DNA from: Hoeflea algicola
GTDB lineage: Bacteria > Pseudomonadota > Alphaproteobacteria > Rhizobiales > Rhizobiaceae
Length of the DNA stretch: 64,000 nt
Direction of reading: 5' to 3'
Assembly (NCBI RefSeq): GCF_026619415.1
Contig: NZ_JAOVZR010000001.1
Span: 3,828,501-3,892,500, forward strand
Part shown: positions 8,152 through 17,186 of the stretch, one piece after another
How the letters are laid out: every line of letters begins with the position of its first letter
How positions within the stretch are numbered: the stretch's first letter is position 1
The notes under the pieces: generated by a model
What the model was told of the DNA's origin: nothing
The model's input: the letters and a program-made list of their open reading frames with translations, nothing else
The model's database searches: none
Translations under genes and position numbers: made by a program

Positions 8152-9212
8152 ATGCAGGAAATTGAAAGCGGCGGCGAGGAGCATGTCCTCATTCCGGTGG
8201 CCGAGGTTTACCATCTCTCGCTGTCGGTTCTGACCGTAGCCGGGCTTTCGCAGACCCAGGCTCGGCCGGTGGCGCGGGTAATTGCCGATTGCGAGCGTGA
8301 CGAACGCAGATCGCACGGATTGCTGCGGTTGCCCGGATGTGTTTCCACCGCGCAGCATCCGAAATTTGTCCGCGATGCAGAACCGGTGCTGGAGGATGTG
8401 ACACCAGCCGTGGTTCGCGTTGATGCCCGCAACGGCTATTCGCTGGCGGCATTCGAGCAGGGGCTTCCGGTGCTTGAGCAAAAGGCCAAGGCGCTGGGCG
8501 TTGCCGTGCTGGCGATCAATAACTGCTTTCATTTCTCTGCCTTATGGCCGGAAATCGAGGCCATCTGCGCGCGAAATCTGGTGGGGATGGCAATGACCCC
8601 CAGCCACAGTTGGGTCGCACCTGCGGGCGCAACCAAACCAATATTCGGCACCAACCCGCTTGCCTTCGGATGGCCGCGCGCCGGGCGTCAGCCCTATGTT
8701 TTCGATTTTGCCACCAGCGTCATGGCCCGCAGTGACATTGCCATGGCCAGGCTCAAGGGGGTGCCATTCCTGAGGGCTGCGGTGTCGATATCGACGGCAA
8801 CCCCTCAACCGATCCTGCCCGGGTTCTGGAGGGAGCCATGTGGAGTTTCGGCGGCCACAAGGGCGCGGCGATCGCCACCATGATCGAGCTTCTGGCTGGC
8901 CCGCTGATTGGTGACCTGACCAGCAGCGAGTCAATGGCCTATGATGGCGGCGAGCGGGCAGCTCCGTTCCATGGCGAACTGGTGATAGCGCTCGATCCGA
9001 AACTGCTGGGAGATGGTCAGGACGGGCTCAACCAGGCACGTGCCGAACAGTTGTTTGCAGGCTTTACCGACCAGTCGGCGCGGCTTCCCTCCGAACGCCG
9101 ATATGCGGCGCGGGCACGCAGCGAGGCGCAGGGTGTACGTGTGCCCAAAAGCCTTTACGCCAGAATTCTGGCGATCGCCGAATCCGGCGTCGATCCGTGT
9201 GACAAACTGTAA
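8152..9212 (+). pseudogene. Ldh2-family NAD(P)-dependent oxidoreductase, single frameshift
   Basis: Malate/L-lactate dehydrogenase (Ldh2) family; members include delta1-pyrroline-2-carboxylate and ureidoglycolate/malate reductases. The first part (8152 to about 8760) encodes RSHGLLRLPG, FHFSALWPEIEAICARNLVGMAMTPS and GTNPLAFGWPRAGRQPYVFDFATS. The second part, in another frame (from 8763, stop at 9212), encodes AIPEGCGVDIDGNPSTDP, FGGHKGAAIATMIELLAG and the family's C-terminus. Together they make one protein of about 353 residues, interrupted by an apparent one-base loss near GGGGGTGCC at 8757-8765. The start at 8152 has AGGGGG about 7 bases upstream. It is either a recent pseudogene or a sequence error. 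The next gene, an aldehyde dehydrogenase, suggests hydroxyproline or sugar-acid catabolism, which is inference. Confidence 0.85.
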
Positions 9213-9510
9213 TCGCGATGCTGCCGGCACTGCCTAATCGCAGGACATAGGGCAGGGACCAGTATCGACAAACGGCGCGGAGCGGTCTTGCATAGGGCCG
9301 TTTGCTCTGCTCGAAAGGGCAGTCACTTTACGGCATTGATTTGATGCATGTACGTTAGCGCCCAAATGAACCCGTTTGAGCGACATATGCATAAGATCAC
9401 CGCCCACCCGGAAGAAAATAGCTGCCTGTTGTCGGGATGCCTGAAAGGCACCGGTCTGGTGGTTTCATGCGCATTGTTTCGCGCCAAAGCCAATATGAAT
9501 GGAGAATGAC
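9213..9510. other. Intergenic spacer before the aldehyde dehydrogenase gene
   Basis: Nearly 300 bases without a supportable gene. I see a CAAACGGC/GCCGTTTG inverted repeat around 9269-9304 with a long loop, and a moderately AT-rich stretch near 9320-9400 that could hold a promoter. Nothing definite is assigned. Confidence 0.4.
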
Positions 9511-11016
9511 ATGCTGACGGGAAAACATCTGATTGCCGGAAACTGGGTCGCGGGCGAGACCACGTTTGCCAGCCAGCCGGCGCACGGCGATGCCCATGAT
9601 TTCGCGGTTGGTACGCCCGCCCATGTTGATGCGGCGGTTGTTGCTGCAGAAGAAGCCTTCGCGACCTTCGGCTATTCGAGCCGCGCCGAGCGCGCTGCCC
9701 TGCTCAACGCCATCGCAGACGAAATTGAGGCGCGAGGCGACGAGATCACCGCCATCGGCACCTCTGAATCCGGTCTTCTCGAGGCGCGGCTGCAAGGCGA
9801 ACGAGGCCGTACCACCGGACAATTGCGGCTGTTTGCCAGCCACATCGAAAAGGGCGATTATCTCGACCGCCGCCACGACCAGGCGCTGCCCGACCGTGCG
9901 CCGCTGCCGCGCCCTGATCTGCGCATGATCCAGCGCCCTATCGGCCCGGTTGCTGTTTTCGGCGCGTCGAATTTCCCACTCGCCTTTTCCACCGCCGGTG
10001 GCGACACTGCTGCGGCTCTGGCAGCCGGTTGCCCGGTCGTCGTCAAGGGGCACTCCGCCCATCCAGGCACCGGCGAAATCGTGGCTCAGGCAATCGATGC
10101 GGCGATCAAGCGTCTCGGCCTGCATCCGGGCGTCTTTTCGCTGGTTCAGGGCGGAACCCGCGAGACTGGCCAGGCGCTGGTCACCCATCCACTGATCAAG
10201 GCGGTCGGCTTCACCGGCTCGCTCGGCGGTGGCCGCGCACTGTTTGATCTATGTGCCCAGCGCCCTGAACCGATCCCGTTCTTCGGCGAATTGGGCTCGG
10301 TCAACCCCATGTTCCTGCTGCCTGAAGCGGTCGGCGCCCGCGGCGCCGAAATTGCCAAGGGCTGGGCCGGATCGCTCACTATGGGGGCAGGGCAGTTCTG
10401 CACTAACCCCGGCATTTCGGTGCTGATCGATGGTCCCGATGCCGACGCCTTCATCGCCGCAGCGACTGCTGCGCTGGAACCGGTCGGCGCCCAGACCATG
10501 CTGACTGATGGCATTGCCGAAGCCTACCGCCACGGCCGCGACCGGGTGGCCGGCGCTCAGGGCGTGCAGGAACTGCTCACCTCGACTTGCGATCTGCGCA
10601 ACGCCACTCCCTATCTGTTTGCCACCACCGGCAAGCAATGGCTCGGCAACGACGATCTCGGCGAGGAAGTCTTCGGCCCGCTTGGCCTGGTTGTCCGCGT
10701 GGCCGATGCCGACGAGATGCTTAGCGTCGCCAAAAGCCTCAAGGGCCAGCTCACCTGCACGCTGCACATGGATGCGGGCGATACCGCGCTTGGCCGCAAG
10801 CTGATGCCGGTGCTTGAGCGCAAGGCCGGCCGGGTTCTGGCCAACGGCTTTCCGACCGGTGTCGAGGTTTGCGATGCGATGGTACACGGCGGACCCTATC
10901 CGGCGTCGACCAATTTCGGTGCCACTTCGGTGGGCACGCTGTCGATCCGCCGCTTCCTGCGTCCGGTCTGCTACCAGAACCTGCCGACAGAGCTGCTGCC
11001 CGAGGATCTCGGCTGA
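9511..11016 (+). CDS. Aldehyde dehydrogenase (NADP+), alpha-ketoglutarate semialdehyde (2,5-dioxovalerate) dehydrogenase type
   Basis: Protein of 501 residues of the aldehyde dehydrogenase superfamily, cytoplasmic. Features: GPVAVFGASNFPLAFSTAGGDTAAALAAGCPVVVKGHSAHP (cofactor-binding core, about residues 145-187, in two runs), the glutamate in FFGELGSVNPMFLLP, and the catalytic cysteine in AGQFCTNPG (about residue 300). The GHSAHPGTGE and ELGSVNP forms are typical of the KGSADH branch that ends pentose, glucarate or hydroxyproline breakdown by making 2-oxoglutarate. ATG 9511 is chosen over ATG 9499 because GGAG (9501-9504) lies 6 bases before it. The upstream neighbour is the frameshifted Ldh2-family gene. 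Confidence 0.85.
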   Translation: MLTGKHLIAGNWVAGETTFASQPAHGDAHDFAVGTPAHVDAAVVAAEEAFATFGYSSRAERAALLNAIADEIEARGDEITAIGTSESGLLEARLQGERGRTTGQLRLFASHIEKGDYLDRRHDQALPDRAPLPRPDLRMIQRPIGPVAVFGASNFPLAFSTAGGDTAAALAAGCPVVVKGHSAHPGTGEIVAQAIDAAIKRLGLHPGVFSLVQGGTRETGQALVTHPLIKAVGFTGSLGGGRALFDLCAQRPEPIPFFGELGSVNPMFLLPEAVGARGAEIAKGWAGSLTMGAGQFCTNPGISVLIDGPDADAFIAAATAALEPVGAQTMLTDGIAEAYRHGRDRVAGAQGVQELLTSTCDLRNATPYLFATTGKQWLGNDDLGEEVFGPLGLVVRVADADEMLSVAKSLKGQLTCTLHMDAGDTALGRKLMPVLERKAGRVLANGFPTGVEVCDAMVHGGPYPASTNFGATSVGTLSIRRFLRPVCYQNLPTELLPEDLG

Positions 11017-11102
11017 CCCAGAAGCTGACACATCGCTGGCGCTGAGCCCGATCTGGGCACGGGTGACCGGCCTCGATATCGGTGGCATTTTCCGTCAAAT
11101 AC

Positions 11103-11134
11103 AACACCGCGCGTTCAACCAGGTGCGCGGTGTT
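11103..11134 (+). terminator. Hairpin downstream of the aldehyde dehydrogenase gene
   Basis: Perfect 10-base inverted repeat AACACCGCGC (11103-11112) and GCGCGGTGTT (11125-11134) with a 12-base loop, 87 bases after the stop codon and before the glycan locus. The following T-rich tract is poor, so termination is probable rather than certain. Confidence 0.6.
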
Positions 11135-11258
11135 ATCATGTGCCGTGCTGATCTCGCCCGCAGCCCCTTGCTGTTGACAAAGCCTGTCGTCTAGAAGGGG
11201 ATGAAATCCACCGGCATCATGGATCGTGATCGAGTGGAAGGCGATGGACGGGGGTGGT

Positions 11259-12023
11259 ATGAGCACAGCAGGCGGGATTGAAGCCTTTGTTATCCACCTG
11301 GCGCGCGCTGAAGCGCGGCGGCCGCAGGTGGAGCGGATTCTGGCCGCCTGCCCGGTGGCTGCCGAGGTAATGGATGCCGTCGATGGCCGGGCGCTTACAG
11401 CCGCGGAACGTGACGCTGTCTATTCGCGACAATCCCTGCATGCGCCGCGCTATCCTTTTGACCTCACGGTTGGTGAAATTGGCTGCTTTCTCAGTCACCG
11501 CAGGGCCTGGCAGACAATTGTCGACAGGGAGCTTTCGGCTGGACTGATCATCGAAGACGATGTCGAGATTGACGTTGAAAGCTTTGGCCCCGGTCTGGAT
11601 CTGGCTATCCAGAACATTGATGCGCTGGGCTACATACAGTTCCAGACCCGGCCGGTGCCCGGGCCGGCGGTCGAACTTGCGCGGCTGGGTGGAATCGCGA
11701 TCATCAGGCCCGAACTGGGGCCGTTGCGCACCTCTGCACAATTGGTTAGCGCCGCCCACGCCAAACATCTGCTGGGACTCACCGAACGGTTTGACCGGCC
11801 TGTCGACGGTATCTTGCAGATGGGCTGGGTGACCGGCAAGCCGCTGTGCTGCGTGGTGCCTTCGGGCATCAGCGATCGGACCGGCGAGACCGGTGGCAGC
11901 ACGATTTCGCAAAAGCAGCGGTCGCTGGGCAATGTCCCGCGTGAAATCAACCGCTTTCTCTACCGCCGCGGTATCCGCAAACGCTCGCAACGCTATGCCG
12001 CGGCCCATGGAGGTGAGCGATGA
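11259..12023 (+). CDS. Glycosyltransferase family 25 (LPS biosynthesis)
   Basis: About 254 residues. GT25 hallmarks: the start FVIHLARAEARR, the central EIGCFLSHRRAWQTIV and the acidic metal site LIIEDDVEID (about residue 97). Family members transfer galactose or related sugars onto lipooligosaccharide in the cytoplasm. In-frame starts exist at 11226 (GTG), 11244 and 11259; homologues begin a few residues before FVIHL, so 11259 is preferred, although its ribosome site (GGGGGTGG) is not ideal. The stop overlaps galE by 4 bases, which fits a need for UDP-galactose. Confidence 0.85.
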   Translation: MSTAGGIEAFVIHLARAEARRPQVERILAACPVAAEVMDAVDGRALTAAERDAVYSRQSLHAPRYPFDLTVGEIGCFLSHRRAWQTIVDRELSAGLIIEDDVEIDVESFGPGLDLAIQNIDALGYIQFQTRPVPGPAVELARLGGIAIIRPELGPLRTSAQLVSAAHAKHLLGLTERFDRPVDGILQMGWVTGKPLCCVVPSGISDRTGETGGSTISQKQRSLGNVPREINRFLYRRGIRKRSQRYAAAHGGER

Positions 12024-13057
12024 CAGTGTTAGTTACCGGCGGCGCCGGCTACATCGGCAGCCATATGGTCTGGAAGCTTCTTGACCGCAACGAGCAGGTT
12101 GTCGTCATCGATGATCTGTCCACCGGTCACGCCTGGGCGGTGCCGGACGGGGTTGCCTTCGTTCATGCCGATGTCGCCGACAAGAGCGCGCTTGACCGCA
12201 TTTTCTCCGAGCACCAGATCGATGCCGTGTTCCATTTCGCCGGCGCCATCATTGTTCCGGAATCGGTGGAATTTCCGCTCAAATACTACCGCGAGAATGC
12301 TTCAAAGACCGGCGCTCTGATTGATCACGCAATCGAAAGGCGGATCGCTCACTTCATCTATTCCTCAAGCGCCGCCGTCTATGGTGCCCCCGGCATGGAT
12401 CCGGTAACCGAAGCCGCGCCCTGTGCGCCCGAATCTCCCTACGGCACCTCCAAACTGGTGACCGAGTGGATGCTCCGCGATGTTGCCGCAGCCAATCCAG
12501 CCTTCCGCTACGCGGCCCTGCGCTATTTCAATGTCGCCGGCGCTGATCCGGACATGCGCTCGGGCCAGTCGTCGCGGGTGTCGACCCATCTCATCAAGAT
12601 CGCCGCCGAAGCGGCCGTAGGCAAGCGCGACGGCGTGTCCATTTTCGGTGATGATTTCCCGACGCCCGACGGCACCTGTGTGCGGGACTACATTCACGTC
12701 TCCGATCTGGTCGAGGCCCATTACCAGGCGCTGGTCCATCTGCGCGCGGGCGGGCCCTCGATCATTGCCAATTGCGGCTACGGCAGCGGCTATTCGGTTC
12801 GTCAGGTGATCGAGGCAGTGAAGGCCGTGTCCGGGGTCGATTTCGAGGCCATTATCGGCCCGCGCCGGCCCGGTGACGCCGCCATGATCGTCGCCGATTC
12901 GACGTTGGCCCGCACGGTTTTAAACTGGTCCCCTCAGCTAGATGATCTCGAAACCATCATCCGCCACGCGCTGGAGTGGGAAAGGCGATTGGCCGAACAG
13001 GGCCCAAAAACTCCATCAGATCAAGATTCTCAAGTTTGTCCTGAGAATTCGATTTAG
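12020..13057 (+). CDS. galE: UDP-glucose 4-epimerase
   Basis: Extended short-chain dehydrogenase of 345 residues interconverting UDP-glucose and UDP-galactose. Shows the NAD-binding VTGGAGYIGSHMVW at the N-terminus, IDDLSTGH, FHFAGAIIVPESVE, the catalytic YGTSK (Tyr-x-x-x-Lys, about residue 149) with SSSAAVYG before it, and RYFNVAGADPD. The C-terminal tail is slightly longer than usual (about 15 extra residues after the family end). Overlaps the GT25 gene by 4 bases and probably supplies the sugar donor for it. Confidence 0.93.
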   Translation: MTVLVTGGAGYIGSHMVWKLLDRNEQVVVIDDLSTGHAWAVPDGVAFVHADVADKSALDRIFSEHQIDAVFHFAGAIIVPESVEFPLKYYRENASKTGALIDHAIERRIAHFIYSSSAAVYGAPGMDPVTEAAPCAPESPYGTSKLVTEWMLRDVAAANPAFRYAALRYFNVAGADPDMRSGQSSRVSTHLIKIAAEAAVGKRDGVSIFGDDFPTPDGTCVRDYIHVSDLVEAHYQALVHLRAGGPSIIANCGYGSGYSVRQVIEAVKAVSGVDFEAIIGPRRPGDAAMIVADSTLARTVLNWSPQLDDLETIIRHALEWERRLAEQGPKTPSDQDSQVCPENSI

Positions 13058-13101
13058 ATAGGTAGCTAACAGTTTTTTATAAACAAGTAGGGTGTTTATT
13101 T

Positions 13102-13809
13102 ATGGCTAGAGTGAAGAACAAGCAAGCACGCGACATGTGGCTTCAGAAGACCTTGCGCGATATCCCGGGAGGCGAAAGCCTGATAGATATCGGTGCTGGC
13201 GAATGTGACAACGCGCCTCTTTGTGAACATCTCGATTATACCAGTCAGGACATTGCTGAATATGATGGGGCTGGCAACAGCAAGGGTTTGCATACGAAAA
13301 AATGGAATTTTAAAAAAATTGATTTGATATGTGATCTTTACGAAATACCAGAAGATAGATCATGGGATAACGTGTTATGTTCTGAAGTGTTGGAGCATGT
13401 GGTTGATCCGGTTCGCGCGATACAAAAAATGGCTCGTATCGTAAGCCCGGGCGGCAGAATAGTTATTACGGCGCCGTTTAATAGTCTAACTCATTTCGCC
13501 CCTTACCATTTTTGTACGGGTTTTAGTGAGTATTTCTATAGGCACCATTTTTCGGAGCTTGGTTTCGAGATCGAGAAAATCGAGCCAAATGGTGGTTTTT
13601 TTGATTTCATGGATCAGGAGATTGGTCGCTCCACTCGCATTCCGGGAAAGTACAGCCGCATTCCAATCGATCCTATTTCGTTCGTCTTTTTCCAATTAGC
13701 ACGCATGAGCGCCCGATTGTACGCGCGGTTGGATGGCCCACGCAATGCGCGTAGATCTTCCGAACTGCAGACGTTTGGCTTTCATGTAGTCGCCCGACGC
13801 CCTCAATGA
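13102..13809 (+). CDS. Class I SAM-dependent methyltransferase
   Basis: Protein of 235 residues. The SAM-binding motif is LIDIGAGECDNAPL (about residue 28), followed by LICDLYEIP, NVLCSEVLEHVVDP and the GGRIVITAPF strand, the pattern of Methyltransf_11/25 proteins. The gene is clearly more AT-rich than its neighbours, as is the 44-base spacer before it, a sign of transfer often seen in O-antigen loci. Its stop overlaps the GT11 start by 4 bases. Likely target is a sugar or glycan end group; not determinable from sequence. Confidence 0.82.
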   Translation: MARVKNKQARDMWLQKTLRDIPGGESLIDIGAGECDNAPLCEHLDYTSQDIAEYDGAGNSKGLHTKKWNFKKIDLICDLYEIPEDRSWDNVLCSEVLEHVVDPVRAIQKMARIVSPGGRIVITAPFNSLTHFAPYHFCTGFSEYFYRHHFSELGFEIEKIEPNGGFFDFMDQEIGRSTRIPGKYSRIPIDPISFVFFQLARMSARLYARLDGPRNARRSSELQTFGFHVVARRPQ

Positions 13810-14687
13810 ATGGGACAAGCGCCAATGTGATCTCGCGACTGCATGGCGGGCTAGGCAACCAGTTGTTTCAGTATGCGGTTGGTCGTGCGGTGGCTATTAG
13901 GACTGGCGCTGAATTACTGCTTGATGCACGCTTGCTCACCGATAGAAATCCGTTTCAGTACGATCTCGGTAATTTCAGGATCGAGGCGAGGCTTGCTAAT
14001 GATGACGAATTGCCACCTGCCAGAAATCATCCAATTGCTTATACGTGGTGGCGTGTTTTGCGCCATTCGCCACGCTTTATCCGCGAGCAGGGACTGGGTT
14101 TCAATGAGCGCGTCTCGACTATCGGCCCTGATTGCTATCTGCACGGCTACTTCCAGTCAGAGCGCTATTTTGCCGGTATTACCGCCGATCTGCGCCGCGA
14201 GCTGAGCCTGAAATCAGACGCTCGCGGCGACAATGCGCGGATGGCCGAACGCATTCAAGGTGGGCCGTCGGTTTCGATGCATATCCGGCGCGGCGATTAT
14301 ATTGCTTCTGCCAAGGCGCTCTCCACCCATGGATCGACAGGTCTCGCCTATTACCAGCGGGCGCTTGAGGAGATCCGGGCGCGGTCTGGCGAAGATCCGG
14401 TGGTCTATCTTTTCTCCAACGATCCCGACTGGGTGCGGGAGAACATGAAACTGGATGCCAAGCTGGTGCCGGTTGCCATCAATGATGGCCGGACGGCGCA
14501 TGAGGATCTGCGCCTGATGAGCCTGTGCAACCACAATGTGATCGCCAATTCGACATTTTCCTGGTGGGGCGCATGGCTCAATCCATCGCCCGGCAAGATA
14601 GTCGCGGCCCCGGCGCAATGGTTTGCCAGCCTCAAGCTTTCCAACCCCGACATCACGCCGTCAACATGGCTGCGGCTTGGCGATTGA
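13806..14687 (+). CDS. Alpha-1,2-fucosyltransferase (GT11)
   Basis: Protein of 293 residues, usual GT11 length. Signatures: RLHGGLGNQLFQYAVGRA near the N-terminus, SMHIRRGDYI (donor-binding HxRRxD motif, about residue 157), VYLFSNDPDW and NSTFSWWGAWLN. It transfers L-fucose from GDP-fucose to a galactose-type acceptor. The GDP-fucose genes gmd and fcl lie on the opposite strand 1.5-3.5 kb away. The first half is AT-rich like the preceding methyltransferase gene; the second half returns to the window's usual composition. Confidence 0.88.
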   Translation: MNGTSANVISRLHGGLGNQLFQYAVGRAVAIRTGAELLLDARLLTDRNPFQYDLGNFRIEARLANDDELPPARNHPIAYTWWRVLRHSPRFIREQGLGFNERVSTIGPDCYLHGYFQSERYFAGITADLRRELSLKSDARGDNARMAERIQGGPSVSMHIRRGDYIASAKALSTHGSTGLAYYQRALEEIRARSGEDPVVYLFSNDPDWVRENMKLDAKLVPVAINDGRTAHEDLRLMSLCNHNVIANSTFSWWGAWLNPSPGKIVAAPAQWFASLKLSNPDITPSTWLRLGD

Positions 14688-14830
14688 CCGCAGACATCTG
14701 AAACGCCTAAAAGACTGGCAACAGTAAAACAGGGTACCCGCGCAATGCACCTCGATTATGCTTTCAAGGAATTTCTCAATCGCTTGCGGGGAAGAAGCGT
14801 CATGGCCCGGTATCTCCCGGCCATTTCAGG

Positions 14831-15556
14831 TTGACGCTCGATCTGGCGCGCGTTCGCAACAAGGTTCTCCTCGAGTCAGATCCGCAGATCAAGGCGTTTT
14901 TGCTGTATGCATTCTCGTTTGGTGCGCTGTCGCGCTCGCAAATCTTTCAGGATGCTTTTGTACAGTGGGCCTTGAAGGGAAAACGCGAAGGTTTCTTCTG
15001 CGACTTCGGCGCCACCGACGGCGTGTTTCTCTCCAATAGCTATGCGCTGGAAACCAACTTCGGCTGGACCGGCATTTGCGCCGAACCGGCGACGAGTTGG
15101 CATCAGGGCCTCAGACATAATCGACCCGGCGCGATCGTTGAACCACGTTGCGTCTGGTCTAAAAGCGGCGAGCAGCTGACTTTTTCGGAAAGCGCTTCAC
15201 GTGAACTGTCGACCCTGACTCAGTTCGAGGATTCCGACAGCCATTCCCGCCGGCGGCGTGGTGCCAAAAATTATCAGGTCGAGACCATCTCGCTCAACGA
15301 TATGCTGGAGCAGCATGCCGCGCCGGCAGATTTCGACTATCTATCCATCGACACGGAAGGCAGCGAACTGGCCATCCTCGAGGCATTTGATATGCAGCGC
15401 TGGCGTCCGGCGGTGATTACGGTCGAGCACAACTACACGGCTAACCGGCAGGTGATCCATGATCTTTTGGTCAACGCCGGCTACCGCCGCGTGTTGCCGG
15501 AAGTGTCCTTGTTTGATGACTGGTATGTGGAAGGTCGTGTTGAGCTTCCATGTTGA
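14831..15556 (+). CDS. FkbM-family methyltransferase
   Basis: About 241 residues from a TTG start. It has the FkbM features FCDFGATDGVFLSNSYALE (SAM site), CAEPATSWH, VETISLNDML and DYLSIDTEGSELAILEAFD, typical of SAM-dependent O-methyltransferases acting on sugars. The TTG at 14831 lacks a good ribosome site. In another frame an ATG at 14745 opens 29 codons (MHLDYAFKEFLNRLRGRS...) ending at a TGA at 14832-14834, which would make a natural N-terminus if one base were missing near 14830. The start or frame is therefore uncertain. The 3' end overlaps the converging FkbM gene by 76 bases. Confidence 0.78.
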   Translation: MTLDLARVRNKVLLESDPQIKAFLLYAFSFGALSRSQIFQDAFVQWALKGKREGFFCDFGATDGVFLSNSYALETNFGWTGICAEPATSWHQGLRHNRPGAIVEPRCVWSKSGEQLTFSESASRELSTLTQFEDSDSHSRRRRGAKNYQVETISLNDMLEQHAAPADFDYLSIDTEGSELAILEAFDMQRWRPAVITVEHNYTANRQVIHDLLVNAGYRRVLPEVSLFDDWYVEGRVELPC

Positions 15557-16245
15557 TCCTTGCCTTTACGCACTTTCTTGAAAATGGCGTTCATGTGGCT
15601 CCGGCGCACCATGGTTTTGCGCTTGAACCCGCGAGAGGAAAGCCAGGGTTCCAGTTCGGAAAGCAGCACGCCGCCCTCATAGACAGTCTCGCGGGAGATC
15701 TCGCTTTCTAGGTAGTCTGCAGCCGCAAGCGTGCGAGCTGCTCCCTGTAGGCACATCAGCTCCGCGCCTTGCACGTCCAGCACCAGAACATCAACTGTTT
15801 CAGGGGGGACGCCGACGTCATCCAGTGCCGCGTCAAGTGTCCGCATCGGCAATTCCAGTACTTCGCCGGTTTCGCGCACTTTCGCGAATCGGTCATTCCC
15901 TTCCCGCTTTATCTTGAACATCGAATTTGACGCGCCATCATTGTCAAACAGGTGAAACTCGGCCGATCCGCCATCTTCCGCACCCACCAGCGCCTGCACC
16001 GCAATATGGCGGGTTGGCTTCTGGCGCATCAGTCGACAGAAAAGACTGGCCGGTCGGCTTGCCATGGAGTCCAGGTGGGTTTGAAGCGCGGAAAAAATGT
16101 TCGGCGCGGCCTCGAACCAGACAACCGTCTTGGCGCCCCAATCCTGGTAACGGGAGGCCTCTTCGCCGAAATGGGCGCCGACATGCACGATCGTTTTATT
16201 GCGCAACGTTCGCCCGCGCATGCCCAAATACCTTAGAATATTCAT
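15481..16245 (-). CDS. FkbM-family methyltransferase
   Basis: Protein of 254 residues. SAM-binding region IVHVGAHFGEEASRYQDWGA (about residues 19-38), then WFEAAPNIF, ELPMRTLDAALDD and DVLVLDVQGAELMCLQGA. Predicted sugar or lipid O-methyltransferase. Its ATG overlaps the fcl stop by 4 bases (16242-16245), making it the last gene of the minus-strand fucose operon. The C-terminal tail of about 22 residues (Ser/Thr/Asn-rich) lies in the overlap with the opposing FkbM gene, so the native end may once have been nearer the FKKVRKGK region. Confidence 0.82.
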   Translation of the reverse strand: MNILRYLGMRGRTLRNKTIVHVGAHFGEEASRYQDWGAKTVVWFEAAPNIFSALQTHLDSMASRPASLFCRLMRQKPTRHIAVQALVGAEDGGSAEFHLFDNDGASNSMFKIKREGNDRFAKVRETGEVLELPMRTLDAALDDVGVPPETVDVLVLDVQGAELMCLQGAARTLAAADYLESEISRETVYEGGVLLSELEPWLSSRGFKRKTMVRRSHMNAIFKKVRKGKDQHGSSTRPSTYQSSNKDTSGNTRR

Positions 16246-17186
16246 GCTGAAATCTCCATAAATTCGGCCACGGTGCGAGCAATGCCCGCTTCAAGGTCAA
16301 TTTTCGGCTGCCAGCCCATTGCCGAGAGTTTTCCCGAATCCATCAGTTTTCGCGGTGTCCCGTCTGGCTTGGATGTGTCGAGTTCGATGGATCCTTCATA
16401 GCTTGCGGCACGTGCGATCATTTCCGCCAACTGCCGTATGCTTGTCTCGTGACCGCTGCCGATATTGACATGTTCGTAGTCGGAATAGGTTCGGGCCAGG
16501 AACACAATCGCATCGGCACAATCATCGGCATGCATGAACTCGCGCAATGGGGTGCCGCTTCCCCACAGGGTGATGGACCGTGCGCCGGCCGCCTTGGCTT
16601 CTTCAATCTTGCGGATTAGAGCCGGAAGCACATGACTGGTGGTCAGATCATAATTGTCACCGGTTCCGTACAGATTGGTTGGCATCGCCGAGATGAAATC
16701 CGATCCGTACTGTTTCCGGTAGGCCTGGCAGAGCTTGATGCCGGCAATCTTGGCGATTGCATACCATTCATTGGTCGGCTCCAGCGGACCGGTCAAGAGC
16801 TCGCTTTCGGCGATCGGCTGCGTGGCAAATTTTGGGTAGATGCAGGAGGAGCCAAGAAAAATCAGTTTTTCCACGCCGTGACCATGCGCGGCATGAATGA
16901 TGTTGGCCTCGATCATCAGGTTTTCATATAAAAAGCCGGCCGGTTGGGTTTCATTTGCCAAAATGCCGCCGACCTTGGCGGCAGCGAGAAACACCACGTC
17001 CGGCGTATGCTCGGCAAACCAGGCCTTTACTGCGCTTTGATCGGTTAGATTCAGTTCGCGGCGGGTGGCGGTCAGAATCTTGCAGTTCTCTTGCCCGAGA
17101 CGCCGCACAAGTGCCGATCCCACCATGCCACGGTGACCCGCGACATAGACCTTTTTCCCAAAAAGCGAATAAATCGCCTCAACCAT
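16242..17186 (-). CDS. fcl: GDP-L-fucose synthase
   Basis: Also called WcaG; 314 residues from ATG 17186. Epimerase-reductase converting GDP-4-keto-6-deoxymannose to GDP-L-fucose with NADPH. Motifs: [41 protein letters not shown], the catalytic WYAIAKIAG (Tyr-x-x-x-Lys) and the C-terminal [13 protein letters not shown]. An upstream in-frame ATG (17264) would add 26 unrelated residues inside gmd, so 17186 is used; it overlaps the gmd stop by 8 bases. Second enzyme of GDP-fucose synthesis, feeding the GT10 and GT11 transferases nearby. Confidence 0.93.
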   Translation of the reverse strand: MVEAIYSLFGKKVYVAGHRGMVGSALVRRLGQENCKILTATRRELNLTDQSAVKAWFAEHTPDVVFLAAAKVGGILANETQPAGFLYENLMIEANIIHAAHGHGVEKLIFLGSSCIYPKFATQPIAESELLTGPLEPTNEWYAIAKIAGIKLCQAYRKQYGSDFISAMPTNLYGTGDNYDLTTSHVLPALIRKIEEAKAAGARSITLWGSGTPLREFMHADDCADAIVFLARTYSDYEHVNIGSGHETSIRQLAEMIARAASYEGSIELDTSKPDGTPRKLMDSGKLSAMGWQPKIDLEAGIARTVAEFMEISA

